A stretch of 12,410 nucleotides of DNA from JBHEMT01 sp046262435 (GCA_046262435.1 JBHEMT010000170.1:1-12410); one strand, 5' to 3'; shown: positions 6,588-12,410, numbered from the stretch's first letter. Made by a program: numbers and translations. Notes: generated by a model not told the origin, from the sequence alone.

Positions 6588-8081
6588 TCAGCGGCGCTCC
6601 GTCTCCGGCTCGACGCTGCGCACCCGGCGCACCGCATCCTGCCACCCGGGCCAGTGCCGGTTGGCGGGCACCCCCGGGTCGGCGGGCTCGAACCGCCGCC
6701 CCGCGAGATAGCCTGCGGCGACCGCAGCCGGGCCATCGACCAGTCCCTCACCCACCGCCGCGAGCAGGGCCGCGCCCACCGCGGTGGTCTCGGCACTGGT
6801 CGAGCGCACCACGGGCACGCCGAGCAGGTCAGCCTGGAACGCGCAGAGACCGTCCATCACGCTGGCCCCGCCGTCAACCCGTAGCTCGGCGAGGGCGGTG
6901 CCCGCTGCGGCCATTGCCTCCACCACCTCGCGGGTCCGGTAGGCCATCGCCTCCACGACTGCACGAACTACGTGTGCCCGGCTCACCCCAGCACTCAGAC
7001 CGAGCAGCGCGCCGCGGGCCTCCGGGTCCCAGTGGGGCGCACCCAGTCCAGCCAGGGCGGGCACGAAGTAACAGCCGTTGCTGTCGGAAACGCTGTCGAA
7101 GAGCGGGCCGGCCTCGCCGGCCGAGGCGATCATCCCCAGGCCGTCGCGAAGCCACTGTAGGCCTGCCCCAGTGACGAAGATCGCGCCCTCCAGGGCGAAC
7201 GTATCCCTGCCGCCGAGCCGCCACGCGGCGGTGGTGAGCAGCCCGCTGGCCGGAGGCGGCACCTCATTACCGGCGTTGACCAGGACAAAGGAGCCGGTGC
7301 CATAGGTGTTCTTGGCCATGCCGGGTTCAATGCAGGCCTGGCCGAAGAGGGCACTCTGCTGGTCGCCGGCCAGCGCACTGATGGGAATCCGCATCCCCAT
7401 CACCGCGGGGTCGGTCATCGCCAGCCGTCCCGCCGTGTCCACCACCTCGGGCAGCACCCCGGCGGGGATGTCGAAGAGCGCGCACAGCTCAGGGTCGAAG
7501 GCGCCGCGGCGCAGGTCGTAGAGCAGGGTGCGGCTGGCGTTGGAGGCGTCGGTGGCGATCCGGGCACCACCGCTCAACCGGGCGAGCAGCCAGCAGTCCA
7601 CCGTGGAGGCACAGAGCTCGCCGCGCTCGGCGGCGGGACGCAGTTCAGGACGCTCGCGCAGCAGCCACTCAATCTTGGTGGCCGTGAAGTACGGATCGAA
7701 GAGCAGGCCGGTCCGCTGCCGGACCTCGGATTCCTCGCCGCGGCGACGATGTTCCCGGCAGAGCGTGCTGCTCCGCCGGTCCTGCCAGACGATGGCCGGG
7801 GCGACGGGTGCCAGGGTGCCCCTGGAGAAGACCACAAGGGTTTCGCGCTGGTTGGTGATCCCCAGCGCCGCGGGCACCGTGCCGTCAGCGAGCAGCTCGG
7901 TGCAGCCCTCGAGCACCGAGGTCAGCAGGGCCTGCGGATCCTGTTCGACCCATCCCGGCCGCGGGTAGCTAACAGCAAGAGGCCGGTACGCCCGGCGGTG
8001 CACCATCCCGTCGGGAGCCACCAGCAGGCAGGTGGTCCCAGTTGTGCCCTGATCGATGGCCAGGAGCAGCGGGTCGCTCAA
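6588..8081 (-). CDS. glpK: Glycerol kinase
   Basis: This cytosolic FGGY-family kinase converts glycerol and ATP to sn-glycerol 3-phosphate and ADP, feeding glycolysis and phospholipid synthesis. With the TTG start at 8081 the product is 497 residues, the normal size. Motifs in order are AIDQGTTGTT (8-17, phosphate binding), GITNQRETLVVF (74-85; R79 and E80 match the glycerol-binding Arg-Glu), WQDRR (99-103), DPYFTATK (129-136; Y131), ATDASNASRT (176-185), GDQQSALFGQ (239-248; D240 and Q241 match the catalytic Asp and neighbouring Gln), NTYGTGSF (258-265) and LRVDGGASVMDG (400-411). The TTG is preferred because it starts eight residues before the first motif and forms a TTGA overlap with the mtnP stop. 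The open frame extends upstream to 8345, but that part only mirrors mtnP and is not family-like. It is co-transcribed with mtnP. No glycerol facilitator or glycerol-3-phosphate dehydrogenase gene is in the window. Confidence 0.97.
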   Translation of the reverse strand: MSDPLLLAIDQGTTGTTCLLVAPDGMVHRRAYRPLAVSYPRPGWVEQDPQALLTSVLEGCTELLADGTVPAALGITNQRETLVVFSRGTLAPVAPAIVWQDRRSSTLCREHRRRGEESEVRQRTGLLFDPYFTATKIEWLLRERPELRPAAERGELCASTVDCWLLARLSGGARIATDASNASRTLLYDLRRGAFDPELCALFDIPAGVLPEVVDTAGRLAMTDPAVMGMRIPISALAGDQQSALFGQACIEPGMAKNTYGTGSFVLVNAGNEVPPPASGLLTTAAWRLGGRDTFALEGAIFVTGAGLQWLRDGLGMIASAGEAGPLFDSVSDSNGCYFVPALAGLGAPHWDPEARGALLGLSAGVSRAHVVRAVVEAMAYRTREVVEAMAAAGTALAELRVDGGASVMDGLCAFQADLLGVPVVRSTSAETTAVGAALLAAVGEGLVDGPAAVAAGYLAGRRFEPADPGVPANRHWPGWQDAVRRVRSVEPETERR

Positions 8082-8878
8082 TGGCCCAGCGGCCGGGGGC
8101 GGTCGGCGCACGAACATCCGCGCGCGGCGGGAACGGAAACTACCGTGCGCAGCAGCGCGGCGCGCAGCCGCTCCATGTTGTCGGCAAACACGGCCAGCAC
8201 CTGCTCCTGGGTGACCGGGGTGATGGCGGCGTCCTCCTCGAGTCCGGAGTCGTAGTCGGTGACCAGGGCCAGGGTCGCGTAGCAGAGACCCAGCTCCCTG
8301 GCCAGCACCACCTCGGGATACTGGGTCATGCCGACGACGTCCCACCCGGCGGCGCTGAACCAGCGGGACTCCGCCCGGGTGGAGAACCGCGGGCCCTGGA
8401 TGACGACGATCACCCCACCGCGGTGGACGCGCATGCCCTCCGCCGCGGCCGCCTCGGCGGCGAAACCGCTGAGCTCGGCGCAGTAGGGGTCAGCGGCGCT
8501 CAGGTGGGCCACCTCCGGTCCGTCGAAATAGGTGTCCTGCCGTCCCGAGGTGCGGTCCACAAGACCGTCACAGACGACCACCTCGCCCGGGGCACGGTCT
8601 CGGCGCAGGCTGCCCACCGCGCAGGGTCCGAGGACGCGCTCCACACCGAGCTCGCGCAGCGCCCACAGGTTGGCGCGGTAGGGAAGCCGGTGCGGCGGCA
8701 GGGTATGACCACGACCGTGACGCGGCAGGAAGGCCACCGCGCGGCCCTGCACCTCGGCCAGGGTGATCGCGTCGCTGGTGGGGCCGTAGGGTGTGTCCAG
8801 CCGCACCTCCTCGCGCGCCTCGAGAAGCCGGTAGAGCCCAGACCCGCCGATCACTCCCACACGGGCTCGCTGCTCCAT
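8078..8878 (-). CDS. mtnP: S-methyl-5'-thioadenosine phosphorylase
   Basis: This enzyme phosphorolyses methylthioadenosine, the by-product of polyamine and related synthesis, to adenine and methylthioribose 1-phosphate for methionine and purine salvage. From ATG at 8878 the product is 266 residues, the usual size. Motifs are GVIGGSGLY (8-16), LPRHGRGH (51-58, phosphate site), PYRANLWALRELG (66-78), LVDRTSGRQDTYFDG (106-120), QGPRFSTRAE (161-170), GMTQYPEVVLARE (183-195) and LVTDYDSG (205-212). D208 and D210 fit recognition of a 6-amino purine and so favour MTA over guanosine or inosine. The C-terminus contains CSCA, seen in actinobacterial homologues. The frame is open to 9022, but the preceding residues are not family-like and would run into the divergent gene. 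A TAGCAT hexamer ends 8 bases before this ATG, suggesting leaderless transcription. glpK follows with a 4-base overlap. Confidence 0.95.
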   Translation of the reverse strand: MEQRARVGVIGGSGLYRLLEAREEVRLDTPYGPTSDAITLAEVQGRAVAFLPRHGRGHTLPPHRLPYRANLWALRELGVERVLGPCAVGSLRRDRAPGEVVVCDGLVDRTSGRQDTYFDGPEVAHLSAADPYCAELSGFAAEAAAAEGMRVHRGGVIVVIQGPRFSTRAESRWFSAAGWDVVGMTQYPEVVLARELGLCYATLALVTDYDSGLEEDAAITPVTQEQVLAVFADNMERLRAALLRTVVSVPAARGCSCADRPRPLGH

Positions 8879-8886
8879 GACCGGCG

Positions 8887-8892
8887 ATGCTA
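8887..8892 (-). promoter_or_regulatory. -10 TAGCAT, likely leaderless promoter of mtnP
   Basis: On the minus strand TAGCAT (TANNNT) is followed by 8 bases and then the mtnP ATG at 8878, so the transcript probably begins at or within a base or two of the start codon. No ribosome-binding sequence is present in between. The -35 region of this promoter would overlap the -10 of the divergent gene. Confidence 0.6.
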
Positions 8893-8908
8893 CGCGGCGC
8901 GGGAACCC

Positions 8909-8914
8909 TAGGAT
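8909..8914 (+). promoter_or_regulatory. -10 TAGGAT, likely leaderless promoter of the CYTH-Nudix gene
   Basis: TAGGAT (TANNNT) is followed by 7 bases and the ATG at 8922. The spacing fits leaderless mRNA and there is no other Shine-Dalgarno candidate at a useful distance. This supports ATG 8922 rather than the upstream ATG at 8877. Confidence 0.6.
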
Positions 8915-8921
8915 CGTTGAC

Positions 8922-10007
8922 ATGCTGGAGCGCGAACTGAAGCTGCACGTGACATCGACCTTTGTTCTGCCGTCGCTGGACGGAGTCGCGGGGCTGCGCG
9001 CCGCCCCGGCGGCGCGGCGCACCCAGGACGCGACCTACTGGGACACCCCGGACTGCCGGTTGCTCAGCCAGGGCGTGGGCCTCCGCTGGCGCAGCGACGC
9101 CGGCTGGACGGTCAAGTCGGCGGTCGCCGGAGGTGGTGGTGACGAGCCGCTGAGTCGCGAGGAGCGGACCGTGGCGGGGGGGCCGGACTCCCCGCCACAG
9201 GCACTTCTGGGACCGCTGCAGCAGCTCATCGGTCCGCTGCCCCTGGCGCCGATCGTGCGCATCCGCACGGACCGCGTCGCACTGGAGCTAGGCGCGAGTG
9301 ATGGCACCCCGCGGGTGGAGGTGGTCGACGATCGGGTGCGGGTCCTCGATGGTCCGCTGGGGGGCACGTCGTGGAGGGAGCTCGAGCTGGAGCTGCGCCC
9401 GGGGGGGACGAGATCGGCCGGTGGCGCGGTCGGTGCCTCGGGCGGCGAGGAGAGCGACGACGCCGTGCTGGTTGCGCTCACGGCACGGCTCCGCGAGGCT
9501 GGCGCGGGCGGCGTGATCCGCGTTGCCAAACACCTGCGGGCCCTGGGAGTGACGACGGAGACCGTCCCGGGGAGCCTCGAGGCGCATCAGCTGGCCGGAC
9601 GCGTCGCCGACCGCCTCTCGCTGGGGTCGGTGCGGGCCGCCGGCGGTGTCGTTCTCCGGCGCACGGGTAGGGCGGATGAACTGGTGGTGGTGCACCGTCC
9701 CCATCACGGCGACTGGTCTCTCCCCAAGGGTAAGCAGGAGCCCGGCGAGAGCCTGGAGGCGACAGCACTGCGCGAGGTCGAGGAGGAATCGGGCCTCCGC
9801 TGCACGCTGGACCTGCCACTCGGCTGCACCGCCCACCCGCTCGGCGACGGCACCACCAAGGTGGTGTGGTGGTGGACGATGCACCAGGTGGCCGGTGAGC
9901 TCACCGCCGGCACTGAGACCGACGAGGTGACCTGGCTCCAACGTGACCGTGCCCGCGGGATCCTGACCCACGCCGGCGAGCAGGAGCTGATCGACCGCGT
10001 CCCCTGA
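8922..10007 (+). CDS. CYTH domain-Nudix hydrolase fusion protein
   Basis: This 361-residue cytosolic protein joins two phosphate-hydrolysing folds. Residues 1 to about 210 are a CYTH (triphosphate tunnel) domain: E3-x-E5-x-K7 in MLERELKLHV, ATYWDT (37-42), GLRWR (53-57), TVK65, REER (79-82), IVRIRTDR (111-118), VEVVDD (132-137), WRELELELR (151-159) and K203. Residues about 236-361 are a Nudix domain with a complete box from G270 to L292 (GKQEPGESLEATALREVEEE, then SGL), preceded by VVVHRPHHGDWSLPKGK, close in style to mycobacterial MutT1. A Gly-rich linker (about 160-177) lies inside the late CYTH part. CYTH enzymes act on triphosphates such as polyphosphate, ThTP or ATP; MutT1-like Nudix domains act on oxidised nucleotides or dinucleoside polyphosphates. 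The histidine-phosphatase domain of MutT1 and the CHAD domain often paired with CYTH are both absent. ATG 8922 is chosen from the motif position and the -10 spacing. The substrate is not known. Confidence 0.93.
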   Translation: MLERELKLHVTSTFVLPSLDGVAGLRAAPAARRTQDATYWDTPDCRLLSQGVGLRWRSDAGWTVKSAVAGGGGDEPLSREERTVAGGPDSPPQALLGPLQQLIGPLPLAPIVRIRTDRVALELGASDGTPRVEVVDDRVRVLDGPLGGTSWRELELELRPGGTRSAGGAVGASGGEESDDAVLVALTARLREAGAGGVIRVAKHLRALGVTTETVPGSLEAHQLAGRVADRLSLGSVRAAGGVVLRRTGRADELVVVHRPHHGDWSLPKGKQEPGESLEATALREVEEESGLRCTLDLPLGCTAHPLGDGTTKVVWWWTMHQVAGELTAGTETDEVTWLQRDRARGILTHAGEQELIDRVP

Positions 10008-10033
10008 CCGGTGGGCGGTCGGACCTACCGGTC
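10006..10033. terminator. Inverted repeat between convergent genes, possible bidirectional terminator
   Basis: GACCGGT (10006-10012) and ACCGGTC (10027-10033) are perfect complements flanking a 14-base loop and span both stop codons of the convergent genes, which are only 17 bases apart. There are no T-runs on either side, so termination is inferred from position and symmetry only. Confidence 0.35.
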
Positions 10034-11149
10034 GAAGCGCCGCCTGAGCAGCTCCCCGAGCACCGCCGTCGCCCCCGCCCCGGCGAGCATGGCTCGCACC
10101 CCCGCAGGGCGGGCGGGACGCGCGATCACCGGGCCCGGCTGGCCGGGAAGCGGCAGGCGCCCGCGGGGCAGGACGCCGGCCGGAGCGGCCACCCCGGCGT
10201 CGCCATCCGCCTCCCGTCCGGCGCGGCGAGTCCCCCGGTTGGTGCGGTCGCCACGGGGTTCGCCCTGGTCCTCACCCTGAGCGAGCCCACCGGCCCGTTC
10301 CGGGTCCTCCTCGATGCATTTCCCCGGATTGGGATCGATCTCCGCGTTGACGGTGGCGCTCAGCATCAAGATCTGGCCGAGGAAGTAGAAGTAGGTGAGC
10401 AGGAGAAAGAACAGGGCGAAGGTCTGCCCGTAGGTGCTGAACCCCTTGGCAAGGTGCGCGTACAGCGGGAAGACCAGGGTGAAGAGCTCGAGGAGCACGC
10501 CGCCGGCGATGGCGCCCGGAAGCACCTGGCGAAACTTCTGACGGCGGTAGGGGACGATGTAAAAGATGGCCGCGAAGAGCACCGCGCCATCAAGCACGCC
10601 GAGCCCCACCTGCAGGACATAGCGGGTGCCGGCGTTGTAGAGGAGGTGGGGCAGGTGGGGAATGCCACCGATTGCGTTGAGCAACGACCCGCTGACCAGC
10701 AGCGGAATGGTGAGCACCGTGAAGATCAGGATCACCCCCGCGGCCATGATCTTCTGGGCCACGAAGCCCCGCGGCTTGCATGGATACAGCGAGTTGACCG
10801 CCTGGTCAAAGGCCTGCACCAGGGCCGAGCCGCTGAAGGCCAGGCTGAGGACGCCGACCACCGCAAAGATCCCGGTCTTCTGCTTGAACGAGGCGAAGGC
10901 CGACTGGATGTCGTGGAACTGGCTCTGGTTCTGGGCGATCTGCCCGGCCACCGCATCCTCGACCTGGCTGGCGATGTTGGGGTCGAGTGAGCGCAGCACC
11001 AGACCGAGCAGGGTGACCGTCACCAGCACCAGCGGGAAGAACGAGAGGATCGCGTTCCAGGCCACCACCTTCGACCAGGTGCCCCCCTTCGCCTCCCCAT
11101 AGCGGGTCAGCACCCTGCCGACGAAGGACCGCATGAACCTGTCTTTCAC
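10025..11149 (-). CDS. YihY/BrkB family (UPF0761) inner-membrane protein
   Basis: This 374-residue membrane protein has the YihY/BrkB layout. A short cytosolic N-terminus runs into GGTWSKVVAWNAILSFFPL (22-40), and membrane helices lie near 30-52, 93-112, 134-157, 178-200, 210-232 and 243-268. Conserved-looking blocks are SFFPL, FSGSALVQAFDQAVNSLY (105-122), VPYRRQKFRQVLPGA (199-213), and KGFSTYGQTFALFFLLLTYFY (235-255). The family was once linked to ribonuclease BN and to serum resistance, but the biochemical role is not settled. The last 100 residues (about 275-374) are a Gly/Arg/Pro/Glu-rich, probably disordered tail ending in a short hydrophobic stretch (VRAMLAGAGATAVLGELL, 351-368), longer than the family core needs. 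The GTG start at 11149 is preferred over ATG 11134 because GGGAGGAG lies 10 bases before it. The gene converges on the CYTH-Nudix gene and diverges from the TM-helix gene. Confidence 0.92.
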   Translation of the reverse strand: MKDRFMRSFVGRVLTRYGEAKGGTWSKVVAWNAILSFFPLVLVTVTLLGLVLRSLDPNIASQVEDAVAGQIAQNQSQFHDIQSAFASFKQKTGIFAVVGVLSLAFSGSALVQAFDQAVNSLYPCKPRGFVAQKIMAAGVILIFTVLTIPLLVSGSLLNAIGGIPHLPHLLYNAGTRYVLQVGLGVLDGAVLFAAIFYIVPYRRQKFRQVLPGAIAGGVLLELFTLVFPLYAHLAKGFSTYGQTFALFFLLLTYFYFLGQILMLSATVNAEIDPNPGKCIEEDPERAGGLAQGEDQGEPRGDRTNRGTRRAGREADGDAGVAAPAGVLPRGRLPLPGQPGPVIARPARPAGVRAMLAGAGATAVLGELLRRRFDR

Positions 11150-11159
11150 CGCTGGATGT

Positions 11160-11175
11160 CTCCTCCCGGGGGAGG
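11160..11175 (-). promoter_or_regulatory. Shine-Dalgarno of the YihY/BrkB gene, within a small hairpin
   Basis: On the minus strand the strong ribosome-binding sequence GGGAGGAG (11167-11160) lies 10 bases before GTG 11149. Its GGAGG can pair with CCTCC just upstream across a CCCG tetraloop, so the site may be partly hidden in the mRNA. Confidence 0.5.
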
Positions 11176-11199
11176 TGGCCCCGACAGCCCCTCCGCCGA

Positions 11200-11205
11200 C
11201 ATATA
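11200..11205 (-). promoter_or_regulatory. Weak -10-like TATATG upstream of the YihY/BrkB gene
   Basis: TATATG on the minus strand, the most AT-rich spot of the spacer, about 50 bases before the GTG. It matches four of six -10 consensus positions. No good -35 at proper spacing is visible, so this is only a candidate. Confidence 0.25.
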
Positions 11206-11229
11206 GTGGCCGAGCCCAGGGCCAAACGT

Positions 11230-11244
11230 GATAGCCCGGCTATC
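11230..11244. promoter_or_regulatory. 15-bp perfect palindrome, candidate operator in the divergent spacer
   Basis: GATAGCC-C-GGCTATC is a perfect inverted repeat with 7-bp arms and a single central base, inside the 154-base region between two divergent genes. It overlaps the first bases of the plus-strand -10-like TATCCT and lies just upstream of the minus-strand promoter candidate, a usual place for a repressor site. No regulator gene is in the window. Confidence 0.45.
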
Positions 11245-11246
11245 CT
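11241..11246 (+). promoter_or_regulatory. -10-like TATCCT upstream of the TM-helix protein gene
   Basis: TATCCT (TANNNT) lies 57 bases before the proposed TTG start, giving a leader of about 50 bases that contains GGGAG (11287-11291) as a weak ribosome-binding site. No clear -35 is visible. Confidence 0.35.
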
Positions 11247-11303
11247 ACCCGGCTCGAACCACCCCAACGCCCACGGGTTACCCAGCGGGAGTCGAACGCG
11301 CTG

Positions 11304-12170
11304 TTGTTCAGCGGTCAGGACGCCCTGTACACGGCGCTGGCCGCAGTGCTTGTCGCCCTCCCCCGTCTGCTTGCCGCGGTGGTGATCCTCGTGGCGGGCT
11401 GGATCATCTCCGGTCTGCTGGGCAAACTCGTTCAGAAGCTGGCCGAGCGGCTCGGCACCGATCGCCTGACCCGGCGAGCCCGGATCGACAGCGTGCTTGA
11501 GCAGCTCGGCGTACGACACGCAACGGCGGGTGGCGTGCTCGCCTTGGTGGTGACCTGGTGCATCCGGGTCGTGGTGCTCGGCTTGGCTGCCGAGGCAGCG
11601 GGCATCGGCGGCGTCCAGACCCTGCTCCACGGCATCGCGCTGTACCTCGCCAATGTCGTGGTGGCGCTGGTGATTCTCGCGATCGGGGCCTACGTCGCGA
11701 GGGTCGGCGGGGATGCGGTGCGCCGGTTCTCGGACAGCGCCCGCTGGAGCAACGGGCCGGTGCTGGCCGCTGTCGTCCAGTTCGGTGTCCTCTTCCTGGC
11801 CCTCGACGCCGCGCTTGCCCAGCTGCACGTTGCCGAGTTCCTCGTCGATGCGCTGCTGGTGGCGATCCTCTTCGCCGCCTCGCTGGCGGCCGGTCTTGCC
11901 TTCGGCCTGGGTGGCCGCAGCGCGGCGGGACGCCTCGTCGACTCGATGTCCACAGCCGCCCGCGACGCCTCGGACACCGTTCGATCGCGCAACGACCAGG
12001 AAGCACCCGACCCGTGGGCAGTGGCCCCGAGCGTGGTTCGCTCCCCGGTCCGAGCCGGGGCGAGCTCGGCCGACGCCCAGCGCACCGCAGGCGGTCTCGC
12101 GGTTGCGGACCAGGGCGGCGGACCCCGCCCCCGCGACGACGGGGCGGATGTGGCCACACCCCCCACCTGA
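11304..12170 (+). CDS. TM-helix repeat membrane protein, related to small-conductance mechanosensitive channels
   Basis: This 288-residue protein carries repeated 'conserved TM helix' units (PF05552 type), as in CmpX-like proteins related to MscS channels. Unit 1 is ALPRLLAAVVILVAGWII (18-35) followed by GKLVQKLAERLG; unit 2 is GIALYLANVVVALVILAIGA (110-129) followed by VARVGGDAVRRF; a third, HVAEFLVDALLVAILFA (175-191), leads to the typical LAFGLGGRSAAGRLVD (198-213). Extra hydrophobic helices lie near 77-98 and 151-171. The beta-domain of true MscS is absent, and the last 70 residues are hydrophilic and probably disordered, so channel activity is uncertain. No ATG or GTG lies upstream in frame before the stop at 11232-11234; TTG at 11304 puts the first helix where homologues have it. 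The TTG sits in the loop of a small CGCTG/CAGCG hairpin. The methyltransferase-like gene follows after 38 bases on the same strand. Confidence 0.87.
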   Translation: MFSGQDALYTALAAVLVALPRLLAAVVILVAGWIISGLLGKLVQKLAERLGTDRLTRRARIDSVLEQLGVRHATAGGVLALVVTWCIRVVVLGLAAEAAGIGGVQTLLHGIALYLANVVVALVILAIGAYVARVGGDAVRRFSDSARWSNGPVLAAVVQFGVLFLALDAALAQLHVAEFLVDALLVAILFAASLAAGLAFGLGGRSAAGRLVDSMSTAARDASDTVRSRNDQEAPDPWAVAPSVVRSPVRAGASSADAQRTAGGLAVADQGGGPRPRDDGADVATPPT

Positions 12171-12194
12171 CGCCGAACCCTGACCTGCGGCGGC

Positions 12195-12200
12195 TACGAT
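12195..12200 (+). promoter_or_regulatory. -10 TACGAT, likely leaderless promoter of the right-edge gene
   Basis: TACGAT (TANNNT) is followed by 8 bases and GTG 12209, the same arrangement as at mtnP and the CYTH-Nudix gene. No Shine-Dalgarno lies between. Confidence 0.5.
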
Positions 12201-12208
12201 CCCGCGCG

Positions 12209-12410
12209 GTGACGCGCTCCCCCCACTCTGGCGTCCGGTCCACCGGCTCAGCAGCCGAACTGCTCGAAACGGCGGCGGCCGCGATCGAGGCATCGCCGGC
12301 CATCGACCACTGGCAGCCGGGAGCCGCACGCACCGATGCGCACAACCTGCTCGGCCACATCGGAATCGACCCGGACGATGAGCCCGGCCGCCGGCTCACC
12401 GCCGCGGAGC
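12209..12410 (+). CDS. N-terminal fragment, possible PrmC/HemK-like methyltransferase
   Basis: The frame from GTG 12209 stays open to the window edge, giving 67 residues. After a short polar start come a helix, AAELLETAAAAIEASPAI (15-32), and then ARTDAHNLLGHIGID (40-54) and GRRLTAAE (60-67). This layout resembles the small helical N-terminal domain of PrmC/HemK N5-glutamine methyltransferases, where an 'R.(D)A..LL.H.LG' helix recognises the release factor. The catalytic SAM-binding and NPPY motifs would lie outside the window, so the assignment cannot be confirmed here. Coding potential is supported by the absence of stops, the -10 spacing before GTG, and the 38-base gap after the preceding stop. 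Other helical N-terminal domains could look similar. Confidence 0.5.
   Translation, partial: MTRSPHSGVRSTGSAAELLETAAAAIEASPAIDHWQPGAARTDAHNLLGHIGIDPDDEPGRRLTAAE

Noticed and set aside
8082..8345. N-terminal extension of glycerol kinase to 8345, or a start at the ATG at 8117
   Set aside because: The extra residues lie over the mtnP reading frame, are not like any glycerol kinase start, and the TTG at 8081 gives normal length and the 4-base overlap.
8877..8921. Upstream ATG at 8877 for the CYTH-Nudix gene
   Set aside because: It adds 15 residues before the ExExK motif that normally opens a CYTH domain and would swallow the -10 element and overlap mtnP.
11255..11340. Possible tRNA, because GGGAGTCGAAC and AGCGGTCAGGAC look like tRNA pieces
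   Set aside because: No acceptor stem, anticodon arm or T-arm could be arranged in the right order on either strand, and the region reads well as the start of the TM-helix protein.
10806..12329. 507-codon minus-strand frame across the divergent spacer and TM-helix gene
   Set aside because: It crosses two genes with supported frames and the palindromic spacer, and its sequence is low-complexity and Arg/Gly/His-rich.
1..12410. Search for mobile elements, CRISPR repeats, toxin-antitoxin pairs and defence genes
   Set aside because: No transposase, integrase, spaced direct-repeat array or short paired genes were seen; all genes look like chromosomal metabolism and envelope functions.

Overview
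The window is GC-rich, gene-dense chromosomal DNA with start-to-stop packing, GTG and TTG starts, and TANNNT -10 motifs lying 7-8 bases before several start codons. Together with the families present (bacterial PMT-type protein O-mannosyltransferase, actinobacterial-style MTA phosphorylase ending in a CSCA tail, MutT1-like Nudix domain) this suggests Actinomycetota or a neighbouring GC-rich lineage such as Chloroflexota/Dormibacterota. No species can be named. No insertion sequence, phage gene, tRNA, rRNA or CRISPR array was seen, and no stretch over 300 bases lacks a gene.

Left part, minus strand (6530 down to 1): five genes, each overlapping the next by 4 bases (one ATGA, three GTGA). In transcription order they are a small two-TM PH-like membrane protein, a PMT-family protein O-mannosyltransferase, a 732-residue GT-C-like polytopic membrane protein, a PIG-V-like mannosyltransferase, and an amidohydrolase cut by the window edge. 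The three large membrane proteins look like lipid-linked-sugar transferases of the extracytoplasmic membrane face, so this reads as a surface glycosylation cassette with a cytosolic TIM-barrel enzyme appended.

Middle, minus strand (8878 down to 6588): mtnP (methylthioadenosine phosphorylase, methionine salvage) and glpK (glycerol kinase), sharing a TTGA overlap in which glpK starts with TTG. A 57-base gap with a GC hairpin and a -10-like TATCCT separates glpK from the glycosylation cassette, so read-through between the two groups is possible.

Right part: divergent from mtnP across only 43 bases is a plus-strand CYTH-Nudix fusion gene, the most distinctive protein here. It converges on a YihY/BrkB-type membrane protein (minus strand). 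A 154-base divergent spacer with a perfect 15-bp palindrome separates that gene from a plus-strand TM-helix-repeat (mechanosensitive-channel-related) protein. The 5' end of a probable PrmC/HemK-like methyltransferase gene runs off the right edge.

The main points of interest are the CYTH-Nudix fusion, the back-to-back apparently leaderless promoters, the fully coupled glycosylation cassette with an atypical PMT, and the palindrome in the divergent spacer. No clearly new multi-gene system (defence, biosynthetic or mobile) could be supported.
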